From contig JACKDV010000007.1 in NCBI GenBank assembly GCA_020633315.1, positions 186,001 to 250,000 on the forward strand: a stretch of DNA of 64,000 nucleotides, read 5' to 3'. Origin of the DNA: Myxococcales bacterium (GTDB lineage Bacteria > Myxococcota_A > Polyangia > Nannocystales > Nannocystaceae). Position 1 is the stretch's first letter; the number at the start of each line of letters is the position of its first letter. The notes beneath the pieces were generated by a model. That model saw nothing but the letters and a program-made list of their open reading frames with translations, did no database searches and had not been told where the DNA came from. Positions 1 through 8,238 of the stretch are shown here, one piece after another. The position numbers and the translations under genes are program-made.

Positions 1-1497
1 GAGCAGATCAAGAGCGAGGGGGCCCGCCGCAAGCTGGAGTACTGGCGCGGGATCCTGCGTCGGGTGGGGCGGATGTCGGCCGAGGGCAAGCACGAGACCC
101 TCCGCGAGATCGCGGCCGACATGTCGCGCGACGTGGCCGGCAACTTCGATCCGCGGGTCTACGACTTCGCCAGCCGCTTCGTGCCCGGGGTGCTCACCGC
201 GGCGATGAACCCCTCGGGGATCCTCAAGAACCTGATGAACGGGGGCGGGCGCCTCGACGGCCTGGTGACCACCGAGGGGCCGATCGACAAGATCCGCCAG
301 CTCTCCAAGCGCGGCACCGTGGTGCTGGTGCCCACCCACTCCTCCAACCTCGACTCGATCGCGATCGCCTGGGTGCTGTTCCGCGAGGGGCTGTCGCCCG
401 TGGTCTACGGGGCGGGCAAGAACCTCTTCACCAACCCCATCATCTCCTTCTTCATGCACAACCTGGGGGCCTACCGGGTCGATCGCCGGATCAAGGCGAT
501 GCTCTACAAGGAGATCCTCAAGGCCTACTCCTGCGTGGTGCTCGAGCGGGGCTACCACTCGCTGTTCTTCCCGGGGGGCACCCGCAGCCGCTCGGGGGCG
601 ATCGAGAAGCACCTCAAGCTCGGGCTCGCCGGCACCGGGGTGGAGGCCTTCGCCCGCAACCGGGCCCGGGGCATCGATCGCCCCGTGTACTTCGTGCCCG
701 CCACCATCAACTACGCGCTGGTGCTCGAGGCCGAGACCCTCATCGAGGACTACCTCAAGGAGGAGGGGCGGGCGCGCTACATCATCGAGGACGACGAGTT
801 CTCCCGCATCGAGCGGTGGATCTCGTTCTTCAACAAGTTCCGCGGGCTCGAGAGCGTGTGCGTGATCCGCTTCGGCGAGCCCTTCGATCCCTTCGGCAAC
901 CCGGTGGACGAGCGGGGCGACTCGCTGGCGCCCGACGGGCGGGTGATCGATCCGGGCAGCTACGTCTCTCGCCGGGGCACGCCTTCGGTCGATGCCCGCC
1001 GCGACGCGGCCTACACCCGCGCGCTGGGCAAGGTGCTGGCCGAGGCCTACCAGCGCGAGACGGTGGTGATGCCCACTCAGCTGGTGGCCCACGTGATCTT
1101 CCGTCGGCTGGTGCGGGCCACCCCCGGCCTCGACCTGTTCGCTCGCCTGCGCTACCGCGGCTCGATCGCCATCCCCGGCGACGAGCTGCGGACCGAGCTG
1201 GGCGAGACCCGTGATCGCCTGGTGGCGCTGGAGGCCGCGGGCAAGGTGCACGTGAGCAACTTCGTGCGGCGCGAGTCCCCGACCACCATCCTCGACGGCG
1301 TGCTCGAGACCTGGGCCGGCTACCACGCGACGCGCCCGGTGGCCCGCATGCAGAGCGGCTCGCTCATCGCCGAGGACCCCAACCTGCTGCTGTTCTACCA
1401 GAACCGGCTGCGGCCCTTCGCGCCGGAGATCGCCGGGGACAACGAGGCCGACCAGATCGCGGCGCGCGAGATCGCCGGAATGGAGCATCGCCCATGA
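1..1497 (+). CDS. Glycerol-3-phosphate/lysophosphatidate-type acyltransferase (5' end outside window)
   Basis: The reading frame is open from base 1, so the true start lies upstream and about 498 residues are visible. The PlsC/PlsB acyltransferase signature is present: an HX4D motif (HSSNLD, His codon at 337) and a FFPGGTRSRSG block around base 570, where Gly replaces the Glu of the commoner FPEGTR motif, as in PlsB-type FVEGGRSR. Such enzymes move an acyl chain to glycerol-3-phosphate or lysophosphatidate at the inner membrane. The long C-terminal extension after about base 1080 is typical of PlsB-like rather than small PlsC-like proteins. The stop overlaps the start of the GpsA-like gene (ATGA), consistent with a joint role in phospholipid precursor supply. 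Exact acyl acceptor cannot be decided. Confidence 0.85.
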   Translation, partial: EQIKSEGARRKLEYWRGILRRVGRMSAEGKHETLREIAADMSRDVAGNFDPRVYDFASRFVPGVLTAAMNPSGILKNLMNGGGRLDGLVTTEGPIDKIRQLSKRGTVVLVPTHSSNLDSIAIAWVLFREGLSPVVYGAGKNLFTNPIISFFMHNLGAYRVDRRIKAMLYKEILKAYSCVVLERGYHSLFFPGGTRSRSGAIEKHLKLGLAGTGVEAFARNRARGIDRPVYFVPATINYALVLEAETLIEDYLKEEGRARYIIEDDEFSRIERWISFFNKFRGLESVCVIRFGEPFDPFGNPVDERGDSLAPDGRVIDPGSYVSRRGTPSVDARRDAAYTRALGKVLAEAYQRETVVMPTQLVAHVIFRRLVRATPGLDLFARLRYRGSIAIPGDELRTELGETRDRLVALEAAGKVHVSNFVRRESPTTILDGVLETWAGYHATRPVARMQSGSLIAEDPNLLLFYQNRLRPFAPEIAGDNEADQIAAREIAGMEHRP

Positions 1498-2432
1498 GCC
1501 TGCCGATCGCAGTGGTGGGAGGAGGGAGCTTCGGCCAGAGCCTGGCCCGGGCCTCGGCGCGGGTGGGGCAGCGGGTGCTGCTGTGGAGCCGTCGCCCGCG
1601 GGAGCTGCCCGAGGAGTCGATCACCTGCACCACCGAGCTGCGCGAGCTGGCCGACGCCGAGCTGGTGCTCTTCGCCGTGCCCTCGCCGCACGTAGGCGAG
1701 GTGGCCGACGAGCTGGGGCACCACCTCGACGGCTCGCACCTGCTGGTGCACGTCAGCCGCGGTCTGGTGGGCGACGAGCTCCACACGGTGAGCGAGGTGC
1801 TGGCCGAGCGCACGCCCTGCCGCCGCGTGGGCGCGCTGGCCGGGCCGCTGGTGGCCAAGAACCTGGCCAGCGACGAGCCGAGCGGGGCGATCATCGGCTC
1901 GCAGTTCCCCGAGGTGGTCGAGGCCGTGAGTGAGGCGCTCGGCGGTCCCAGCCTGCGGGTGTACAGCACCCCCGATCTCGTCGGGGTGGAGCTGGCCTCG
2001 GCGCTGGTGGGACTGGTGGCGCTGTCGCTGGGCTACGCGATGCAGATGGGCATGGGCCCGGGCGCGCTGGCGGTGCTGGCCACCCGGGGCCTGGCCGAGG
2101 CCACGCGCGTGGGCGAGCTCCGAGGCGGGCAGCCGCGGACCTTCGCGGGCCTGGCCGGCGCGGGCGACCTCATCGCGGCGGTGGCCGGGGACGGCCGCCC
2201 GGAGATCGAGTTCGGCCGGGCGCTGGCCCAGGGCTTGTCGCTGGCCGAGGCGGCCGAGCGTGCCGACGCGTACATCGAGGGCGCGCTGCTGGCCGGGCAG
2301 GTGGCGGCCTTCGCTGCGCGGGCGCGGGTGGAGGTGCCGCTGTCGACCGGGCTCGCTCGGCTGATGCGGGGCGAGATCTCGGTGGCCAAGCTCACCGAGG
2401 CGCTGATGACCCGGCCCGCCACTCGAGAGTAG
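1494..2432 (+). CDS. GpsA-like NAD(P)-dependent glycerol-3-phosphate dehydrogenase, atypical active site
   Basis: 312 residues, close to the usual GpsA length. The N-terminal Rossmann motif GGGSFG (residues 9-14), the AGPLVAKNLA segment (116-125), TRGLAEATRVG (197-207) and the GLAGAGDL motif (219-226) align along the whole family. However, the lysine of the conserved GALKNV/GAVKNV motif is Val172 here (SALVGL), the next Asn is Gly173, and the Lys of the TKGLE motif is Arg89. In known GPDHs the first Lys is catalytic. The protein may therefore be an altered enzyme or a non-catalytic paralogue. It overlaps the acyltransferase gene by 4 bp, so a role in lipid precursor metabolism or its regulation is likely. 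The family assignment is firm; activity is doubtful. Confidence 0.85.
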   Translation: MSLPIAVVGGGSFGQSLARASARVGQRVLLWSRRPRELPEESITCTTELRELADAELVLFAVPSPHVGEVADELGHHLDGSHLLVHVSRGLVGDELHTVSEVLAERTPCRRVGALAGPLVAKNLASDEPSGAIIGSQFPEVVEAVSEALGGPSLRVYSTPDLVGVELASALVGLVALSLGYAMQMGMGPGALAVLATRGLAEATRVGELRGGQPRTFAGLAGAGDLIAAVAGDGRPEIEFGRALAQGLSLAEAAERADAYIEGALLAGQVAAFAARARVEVPLSTGLARLMRGEISVAKLTEALMTRPATRE

Positions 2433-2683
2433 GGACCGGGTCGGGGCTCCTTGCTGCGGGTCTGAAGGGCGTCGCTGCCGAGTGGAGCCTGGTGTGCAGC
2501 GCCCACCGACTTGTGCTCGCGGCTTGATGCTGGCATGTGCTGCGGTCGGGCCCGCGTAGCCGGAAGGGGCCCCCGGTCGCGCGCAGGCTGCTCCACCGGG
2601 TAGTCGGCGAGGAACACCAGCAGCCCTCCGAGCGCGACGAGCAGGAACGGGCGGGCGGACGACACCGCGCCCGCATACTCCAC
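2033..2683 (-). CDS. Doubtful ORF with one predicted membrane helix, just downstream of the nitrilase-domain protein
   Basis: A GTG-started frame begins 1 base after the stop of the large nitrilase-domain gene. Near its N-terminus it encodes a hydrophobic stretch (FLLVALGGLLVFLA), followed by a basic, Pro/Ala-rich region. The frame then runs about 400 bases antisense into gpsA, where high-GC shadow frames are expected, so only the first 85 residues or so (to about 2433) lie in otherwise non-coding DNA. It could be a small membrane protein, conceivably an immunity protein for the upstream candidate effector, or simply chance. No recognised family. Confidence 0.15.
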   Translation of the reverse strand: MEYAGAVSSARPFLLVALGGLLVFLADYPVEQPARDRGPLPATRARPQHMPASSREHKSVGAAHQAPLGSDALQTRSKEPRPGPYSRVAGRVISASVSLATEISPRISRASPVDSGTSTRARAAKAATCPASSAPSMYASARSAASASDKPWASARPNSISGRPSPATAAMRSPAPARPAKVRGCPPRSSPTRVASARPRVASTASAPGPMPICIA

Positions 2684-2684
2684 G
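2433..2684. other. Intergenic region between convergent genes
   Basis: About 250 bases between the stop of the GpsA-like gene and the stop of the nitrilase-domain gene. I see no RNA gene and no clear terminator with a T-tract. The only open frame with protein-like features is the doubtful minus-strand membrane ORF starting at 2683. Confidence 0.6.
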
Positions 2685-5600
2685 CTACGTCACCACGGCT
2701 GCCGTGGGCGTGGGCTGGGGCTCGTACACCGAGATCTCGCCGTCCGAGGAGAAGTAGTCGGCGCGGGAGATGCCGGTGGGCATGGGCGCGGCGTCCTGCC
2801 ACTTCGGCTCGAGGGCATCGGGCTCGCCGTAGCACCACGCCATCTGGTGGCCGGCGTCCACGTTGAACACGAGGCCGTCGTCGACGCAGCAGGGGTTCTC
2901 GATCGACATGCCGCACGAGGGGATGAGGTGGACCTGCACCTCCGGCTCGCCTGCGATCGCATGCTCGTCGTAGTACTCCGCGAGCCGGCGCTGGGAGTGA
3001 TCGAGACAGACCTCGAGCCCGAAGGTGATGCCGTGCATGGTGAACACCGAGCCGCCCCCGAGGCCGTGCTCGGTCACCTCGGTGGTGCGGACGGTGGTCG
3101 GCGTGCCGTCCATCTTCGTGCGTGGATGGTCGGGCCAGTTGGGGTGACTCCCCGCCACGTCGGTCGAGCCGGCGGTGGGGAGCAGCCGAGTGTGCTGGTC
3201 TCCGTCGAGCTTGGCCCGGTGGCGCGGGCTCTGGTAGAACGCATGGTCGCTGTAGTCGTCGCCCTTGAAGTCGATCGAGGAGATGGTCTCCTTGTACACG
3301 AGCAGCTCGTCGAGCTCGCGGCTGCCGTCGGCGCGAATGGAGGTCGCGGCGCCGCCCTGCTGCACGAAGGCCACGTTGAAGATCTCGGCCTCGCGAGGGT
3401 CCACGAGCTCGACGTCGACACCGCCTTGGGGAAGTATGTCGGAGGGGCGGTTGAATTCGATGTAGCGGTGGTCGCCTGCCTGGGTGTCGCCGTAGTACAC
3501 GTCGCCCTCGAGCGTTCCCTGCCGGATCATCCAGCCGAGCTGGGGCAGCTCGGTGCACCGCAGGCTCAGGGCGGAAGCGGACTTCTCGAGCTTGGGCTTG
3601 GGGACGCTGCGGAACTTCGCCTTGGGGGTGGGAGCCCGCACGGCGAGCGTGAAGCCCTTGCTCGGGAACGCGGGGACCCCCACGCAGGTCACGGTGACCC
3701 GGACGATCTTGGCCGACTCTTCCTCGACCACGACATGGCTGATGGTGGCGGTGCCGTAGACCTTGCCCTTCCACGTGCTGGGTGAGGTGGGCACCTTCGT
3801 CTGCGACAGGCGCGCCGTCCAGTCCTTCTGGACCTTGGCGATGCTGGACGTCTTGGCGCAGCGGTAGCTGAACACGGCGAACGAGATGGGAGCCCCCACC
3901 TCGGTGCCCGCGAGCTCCGTGCGCTCGCTGTGCTCCATCCGCCCGATCGCCGAGCCGAACACGAACATCCAGTCGGCGTACTCGGGCTTGTCCGTCTCCT
4001 GCCTCATCTGATCGGGCACCCGGTGCAGCGACTCGACGGGATAGGCTCCGTTGCGGCCGCGGAAGTAGAACTCGGGCGCCATGAACACCTTGAGGGTGGT
4101 GGGCTCCGTCTCGATCTCGGTCGAGCTGCGGGCGTGGGCCATGGCCGCCTTCATGATGTCGCAGCGCTTGGTGATGTCGTGGGTGACCGCGGCCTCCTCG
4201 CTGCCCAGGGCGTCTGCGTCGTCGGTCCCGAGGTAGTCGCCGGTGCGTATCTGGTAGGCGATGAGCTGGATCCGGTCGTAGGCGGGGGCGAGGGTGTAGC
4301 GGATCGAGGTGGGATCGCCGGGCTGGATCCGCACCGATGCCGCGCGAGCCTCGGTCTCGGCGGCGGCCTTGGCCGACTCCTTGCGGCCGGGCGCGGGGGG
4401 AGCGGCGGTGGGATCGGGGGGCGCCCCGGCGTCCGTGGCCTCGTCGGGGACCTCGGCCTTGGCCGGCAGGGGTGCGCGCAGGATTCGGAGCGCCGCTTCC
4501 GGCGAGGCCGCGCCCGCGACGATCCCGATCGCGTACGAGGCAGGCGGCACCCGGAGCTCGACCTTGCCGTCCTCCGGGGTGAGGGCTCGATGGAAGAGCA
4601 CCGCCTCCCCCGGCTTGCTGCGCAGCTCGACCTCGACCGGAGCGCTCAGCTGCGCCCCGTCGCGTCGCTCCACCGCGACCTCGACGGTCGCCAAGCCCAC
4701 GGTGAACCCGATCTCGTCGCAGCCCTCGACCGCATCGACGATGTCGAGGCGCAGGGTGGTGCGGGTGCCGTCGGGGGTCTCGGCCGCGCCTTCGGCCCAC
4801 AGCGTCAGCCCGGCCGCGGCGTCGGTGATCTCGTCGGGCTCGATCAGGCGCGACAGAATCTCGGGAGCCTCGCCGTCCTCGTGGCGCTCGCACTTGGCCG
4901 AGAACAGGCGGATCTCGGCTCCCGGGGCGTCCAGCCGCAGCGTGCAGGGGGCGTCGGCGGGCTGCTTGAGCACCCGCACCCGCGCGCGGGGGCTGGCGAA
5001 ATCCCAGCCCTGCACCAGCAGCTCGCGCCCGGGATCGAGCTTCTCGGTCTCGTCCAGCGGCTCGGGCTCTCCGCCCGCGGGCCGCGGGCCGCACAGCTCC
5101 AGCGTGGCCTGCACCACGGTGAGCACCACGTGGTCCACTCCTTCGCCCAGGTCCCTGATGTCGAGCTCGAGCGCATCGTCGCCCGCCGCGGGGCTCGGCT
5201 GGATCCCCTCCACGTAGAGCTCGACGGGCTCCTCCAGGGGCAGCGCAAGCCGGTAGGGCAGGGGCAGCACCTCGTTGCTCGTCGCGTCCTCGTGGAGTCG
5301 CAGGCAGCGACCGCTGTTGCGATCGGTCAGCAGCATCTCGCCCTCGTACTCGGCCGGCTCGCAGCGCACCGTCACCTTGGCGCGGCGCCCCGGCGCCTGG
5401 CACATCGCGAGCACTCGCCCGTCGGTGCGAGCGCGCTCGCGAGCGAGGGGAGCATCGTGCAGGTCGTGGATGACGAGCGTGGCCTCCACCGCGGTGAGAT
5501 TGGTCGCCGCGGCCGGTCCCACGTCGTCGCCGATCAGCTCCCACTGGAGCCCCACCCCTTCGAAAGCGCTCGCCCTCACGGCCTCGAGCTGGATCTGGAT

Positions 5601-6422
5601 CCCCTCGTCGTCGAGCGTCTGGAAGGCGAGCGTTCCGTTGGTGAGGGGCTGGACCTGGTCGTTGCGCAGCACCCGGATGCTGGCCTCGCCCGCCGTGATC
5701 GTCAGCCGCCCCCCGCCTTCGAACGGCCCGCTGGCGCGCAGCGTCACGGTGAGGCGCTCACCGCCCACGGCCAGCGCGTCGCGGTCGTGCTCGATCACGG
5801 GGTCGACCCGCTGCTGCAGGTGCACCGGGACGATCTCGTCCTCGTCGTGGTCCACCTCGACCTCGAGCCGCTGCGAGGGTCGACGGGCGGGAGCCTCCGC
5901 GTCGGCCTCGAGCTCCACGTCGACGGCGTAGGCTCCCGGTCGCACGGCCCCGAAGTCGGCGGTGCCGTCCTTGGTGGTCTTGCGCTGGGAATCGCCGTCG
6001 CCGTGGGTGATCGTCACCGTGGCCGCCACCGGGCGCGACAGCTCCACCTTGAGCGTGGGCCGTCGCCGCAGCACGAGCTCCGCCAGCGAGATCTTGCCGC
6101 GGGACACCGAGATGCCCTCGACCACCGCCTGGGCCGGGGGATCGAAGCGCGTGGCCACCGAGCACGGCAGCACGCCGAGCCGGGCGGAGTACGAGCCATC
6201 GTCGAGCGGGTCGAAGGCGGCGAGGCCGGTCGCGTCGGTCGCCACCTGCTGCCCGTCCACCTCCACCGGAACGCCGGGCACCTCGTGCCCGGCCGCGTCG
6301 CGCACCGACACCCACACACCACCTCGCTTGCTCGGGCACGCGGCCACCAGGGGGCGCTGCACCGCGCCGTGCCCGGGGCAGACCAGCGCCTCGCTGCACT
6401 CGGGACACTGCTTGTGCGTCAC
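2685..6422 (-). CDS. Large multidomain protein with C-terminal nitrilase-superfamily domain (candidate secreted effector)
   Basis: 1245 residues from a GTG start that overlaps the upstream stop as GTGA. Residues 6-18 form a small Cys/His cluster (CPECSEALVCPGH), a possible zinc knuckle. Residues about 35-715 look like a series of beta-sandwich segments resembling carboxypeptidase-regulatory or Ig-like repeats, then a Pro/Ala linker (655-690). Residues about 715-1235 carry the nitrilase (carbon-nitrogen hydrolase) triad in order: Glu784 in FMAPEFYF, Lys1044 in VYKETISSIDF and Cys1139 in FGLEVCLDH. The domain is larger than the usual 260 residues because of insertions. There is no signal peptide. 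The preceding small gene resembles type VI secretion accessory proteins, so export by that route as an amidase or deamidase effector is inferred. The substrate is unknown. The triad is clear; the effector role is a hypothesis. Confidence 0.75.
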   Translation of the reverse strand: MTHKQCPECSEALVCPGHGAVQRPLVAACPSKRGGVWVSVRDAAGHEVPGVPVEVDGQQVATDATGLAAFDPLDDGSYSARLGVLPCSVATRFDPPAQAVVEGISVSRGKISLAELVLRRRPTLKVELSRPVAATVTITHGDGDSQRKTTKDGTADFGAVRPGAYAVDVELEADAEAPARRPSQRLEVEVDHDEDEIVPVHLQQRVDPVIEHDRDALAVGGERLTVTLRASGPFEGGGRLTITAGEASIRVLRNDQVQPLTNGTLAFQTLDDEGIQIQLEAVRASAFEGVGLQWELIGDDVGPAAATNLTAVEATLVIHDLHDAPLARERARTDGRVLAMCQAPGRRAKVTVRCEPAEYEGEMLLTDRNSGRCLRLHEDATSNEVLPLPYRLALPLEEPVELYVEGIQPSPAAGDDALELDIRDLGEGVDHVVLTVVQATLELCGPRPAGGEPEPLDETEKLDPGRELLVQGWDFASPRARVRVLKQPADAPCTLRLDAPGAEIRLFSAKCERHEDGEAPEILSRLIEPDEITDAAAGLTLWAEGAAETPDGTRTTLRLDIVDAVEGCDEIGFTVGLATVEVAVERRDGAQLSAPVEVELRSKPGEAVLFHRALTPEDGKVELRVPPASYAIGIVAGAASPEAALRILRAPLPAKAEVPDEATDAGAPPDPTAAPPAPGRKESAKAAAETEARAASVRIQPGDPTSIRYTLAPAYDRIQLIAYQIRTGDYLGTDDADALGSEEAAVTHDITKRCDIMKAAMAHARSSTEIETEPTTLKVFMAPEFYFRGRNGAYPVESLHRVPDQMRQETDKPEYADWMFVFGSAIGRMEHSERTELAGTEVGAPISFAVFSYRCAKTSSIAKVQKDWTARLSQTKVPTSPSTWKGKVYGTATISHVVVEEESAKIVRVTVTCVGVPAFPSKGFTLAVRAPTPKAKFRSVPKPKLEKSASALSLRCTELPQLGWMIRQGTLEGDVYYGDTQAGDHRYIEFNRPSDILPQGGVDVELVDPREAEIFNVAFVQQGGAATSIRADGSRELDELLVYKETISSIDFKGDDYSDHAFYQSPRHRAKLDGDQHTRLLPTAGSTDVAGSHPNWPDHPRTKMDGTPTTVRTTEVTEHGLGGGSVFTMHGITFGLEVCLDHSQRRLAEYYDEHAIAGEPEVQVHLIPSCGMSIENPCCVDDGLVFNVDAGHQMAWCYGEPDALEPKWQDAAPMPTGISRADYFSSDGEISVYEPQPTPTAAVVT

Positions 6423-6805
6423 GGCAGCACCCTCGCGTGGGCGACCACGACGCGGCCGCCGGTCCGGGCGGTGAGCAGCTGCTCGACCATGTCGATCTTG
6501 AGGCGGCCCGGCAGGCGCGGGTGGTGCAGCCGGGCCAGCGCCCGCTCGCGATCGGGGGAGCGCTCGAAGTCGGGGCCGAGCTGCAGCATCAGCGTCACCA
6601 GGCGCGCGAGCTCGTCCTCGTCCTCGAGGCCGCAGCGCCACCCGGTGCGCAGGCCCTGGCGGACGAGGGCTCGGGTGCCCTCGGGGCCCAGCGCCGCGAC
6701 CTCCTCGGGGTGGCCGTGCGCGAGCGCGTCACACAGTCGTTGCTCGAATGGGAGGCTCGTGGGCCGTCGGAGGGCCTCGAGCTGCTCGTGTCGGATGGTG
6801 ATCAT
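6419..6805 (-). CDS. Small protein resembling T6SS effector-associated accessory proteins
   Basis: 128 residues starting MITIRHEQLEAL. The composition and layout (an N-terminal ITIRHEQ-type strand, a helical region with HGHPEEVAALGPEGTRALVRQGL, then LVTLMLQLGPDFERSP) recall short proteins often encoded beside VgrG/DUF4123 genes in proteobacterial type VI secretion loci. I recognise this from memory of that family and could not test it by search. It ends in a GTGA overlap with the large nitrilase-domain gene, so the two are almost certainly co-translated. A chaperone or adaptor role for the big partner is the natural inference. No structural T6SS genes are in this window. Confidence 0.6.
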   Translation of the reverse strand: MITIRHEQLEALRRPTSLPFEQRLCDALAHGHPEEVAALGPEGTRALVRQGLRTGWRCGLEDEDELARLVTLMLQLGPDFERSPDRERALARLHHPRLPGRLKIDMVEQLLTARTGGRVVVAHARVLP

Positions 6806-6828
6806 CGGCGTCCGCTCGGTGGGGGGTC

Positions 6829-6852
6829 GAGCCCGAGCTCGCGCTCGGGCTC
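6829..6852. repeat. Perfect 10-bp inverted repeat with 4-base loop
   Basis: GAGCCCGAGC (6829-6838), loop TCGC, GCTCGGGCTC (6843-6852). It lies between the Cys-rich lipoprotein gene and the T6SS-like small gene, both minus strand. There is no T-tract on either side, so an intrinsic terminator is not proven. It could instead be a repetitive palindrome or a Rho-type barrier. Confidence 0.5.
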
Positions 6853-6939
6853 GCTGACACCGTGACCCGTTGGGCCCTCCATCGCCGCTTAATCGCGGCT
6901 TAAAGGACCCCCCGGCCCGCCCCCCGCGCGGTTGGACGC

Positions 6940-8238
6940 CTACATGCACTCCTCGGGAGCCGCGGGGGAGACCCACACGCAGATCGCCCCGAAGCCCAGC
7001 TCGTCGCTGCAGGTCATGCCGTCGGGACACACCTGGCCGGCGTCGCAGGCGTACAGGCAGGTGGTGGGGCTGCCGGGGCCGTAGGGCTCCACCACGCACT
7101 CGCCGGTCGCGGTCCCGGTGGCGGGCACCGGGCAGTCCTCGGGCCCCATGCAGGGCATCTGGCAGGTGCAGGTCTGCTCGCACGCGATGCCGTCGAAGAA
7201 CCCCGCGAGCCCGCCGTCGGGGCAGTGGGCCTCGTTGGCCAGCGAGCACCAGGGCACGCTGCTGTCGATCCCGGGCGGCGGGCAGTTGCCCGGGACGGCG
7301 CAGGGATCGACCTCGGGCAGGGCGCAGTAGCCCACGTGCTGCTGATCGGGCGGGCCGGGGTCGGGGAAGAACAGCGTGATGCACTCGTGCGCCGGGTTGG
7401 TGCAGCCGGGGACGCCGTCCTCGAGATCGCACAGCTCGGTGCAGCACGCCCCGAGCCCGTCGCAGCCGTCGAGCTGATCCTCGGGGGCGCAGATGAGGCC
7501 GGGAGCGCAGGCGAAGGAGTCCATGCACTGCATCCCCACGCCCACGAAGCCCTCGGGCACGGGCAGGCACTCGAAGGCCGGCTCCTCTCCCACGAAGGAG
7601 CAGGTGGGAGCACCTCCGGGGCAGTCGGGCGCCAGCGGATCGCAGCCGGCCCAGCAGGTGCCCACCGAGCACTCGGCACAGGTGTCGCACAGCTCGCCCT
7701 CGTGGCAGGCCGCATCGTCGCCATCGAAGCCGCACAGGCCCACACAGATCCCGCTGTCGGAGCCGTCGGTGGGGGCGCAGTACTCCCCGAGGCCGCAGTC
7801 GTCGCCGCAGGTCGCGGGGTCGACGGTGCAGGGAGCGAAGCGATCGACGGGCTCGGTCGGGACCGCCGAGCACACCGTGGCGTCGAGGATGCCGCTGCCG
7901 TCGGAGGACCAGGGCAGGCAGCGCAGGCCCGCGGGGCAGTCCTGCGCGACCACGTCGCACTGGCTCTCGAAGGGCGCCGGCGGGCAGTCGAAGACGGGCG
8001 GGCCGCCGCTGGAGTCGCTGCTGCTGCCCGAGCCGCTCGCGTCGCCCGAGTCGGCCGTGGTGGCGCTCGGGTCGGTCTCGCCCGTGGTCGCGCTGGTGGT
8101 GGGCGGCTCTCCGGTGGAGCCGGTGGCCATCTCGGTGTCGGAGCTGCCGAGGTCGGCGTCGATGATGCAGCCGAGCGACAGCAGCACCGGGGCCAGGGGG
8201 AGGAGCGAGCGGAAGCCAGGGACGAAGGAGTGGGCCAT
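6940..8238 (-). CDS. Cys-rich secreted lipoprotein with Ser/Thr-rich linker
   Basis: 432 residues. The start ATG at 8238 overlaps the stop of the sigma factor gene (ATGA). A type II signal peptide ends in LLSLGC, so Cys near residue 25 would be lipidated. Residues about 30-80 are a Ser/Thr/Gly/Asp linker typical of Nannocystis-group surface lipoproteins. The remainder is very rich in regularly spaced Cys (patterns such as CPAGLRC, CDTCAECSVGTC, CGDDCGLGEYC), probably many disulfides in an EGF-like or Dickkopf-like arrangement. No catalytic motif is visible. It is the last gene of a three-gene unit with an ECF sigma factor, so it may be an outer-surface target or partner of that signalling system. 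Function unknown. Confidence 0.85.
   Translation of the reverse strand: MAHSFVPGFRSLLPLAPVLLSLGCIIDADLGSSDTEMATGSTGEPPTTSATTGETDPSATTADSGDASGSGSSSDSSGGPPVFDCPPAPFESQCDVVAQDCPAGLRCLPWSSDGSGILDATVCSAVPTEPVDRFAPCTVDPATCGDDCGLGEYCAPTDGSDSGICVGLCGFDGDDAACHEGELCDTCAECSVGTCWAGCDPLAPDCPGGAPTCSFVGEEPAFECLPVPEGFVGVGMQCMDSFACAPGLICAPEDQLDGCDGLGACCTELCDLEDGVPGCTNPAHECITLFFPDPGPPDQQHVGYCALPEVDPCAVPGNCPPPGIDSSVPWCSLANEAHCPDGGLAGFFDGIACEQTCTCQMPCMGPEDCPVPATGTATGECVVEPYGPGSPTTCLYACDAGQVCPDGMTCSDELGFGAICVWVSPAAPEECM

Noticed and set aside
6829..6852. Intrinsic terminator
   Set aside because: Perfect stem but no T-tract on either strand, so it is listed only as an inverted repeat.
3930..6857. 975-codon plus-strand open frame opposite the nitrilase-domain gene
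   Set aside because: No family signature and a low-complexity shadow composition; the minus strand carries the catalytic motifs and GTGA overlap.
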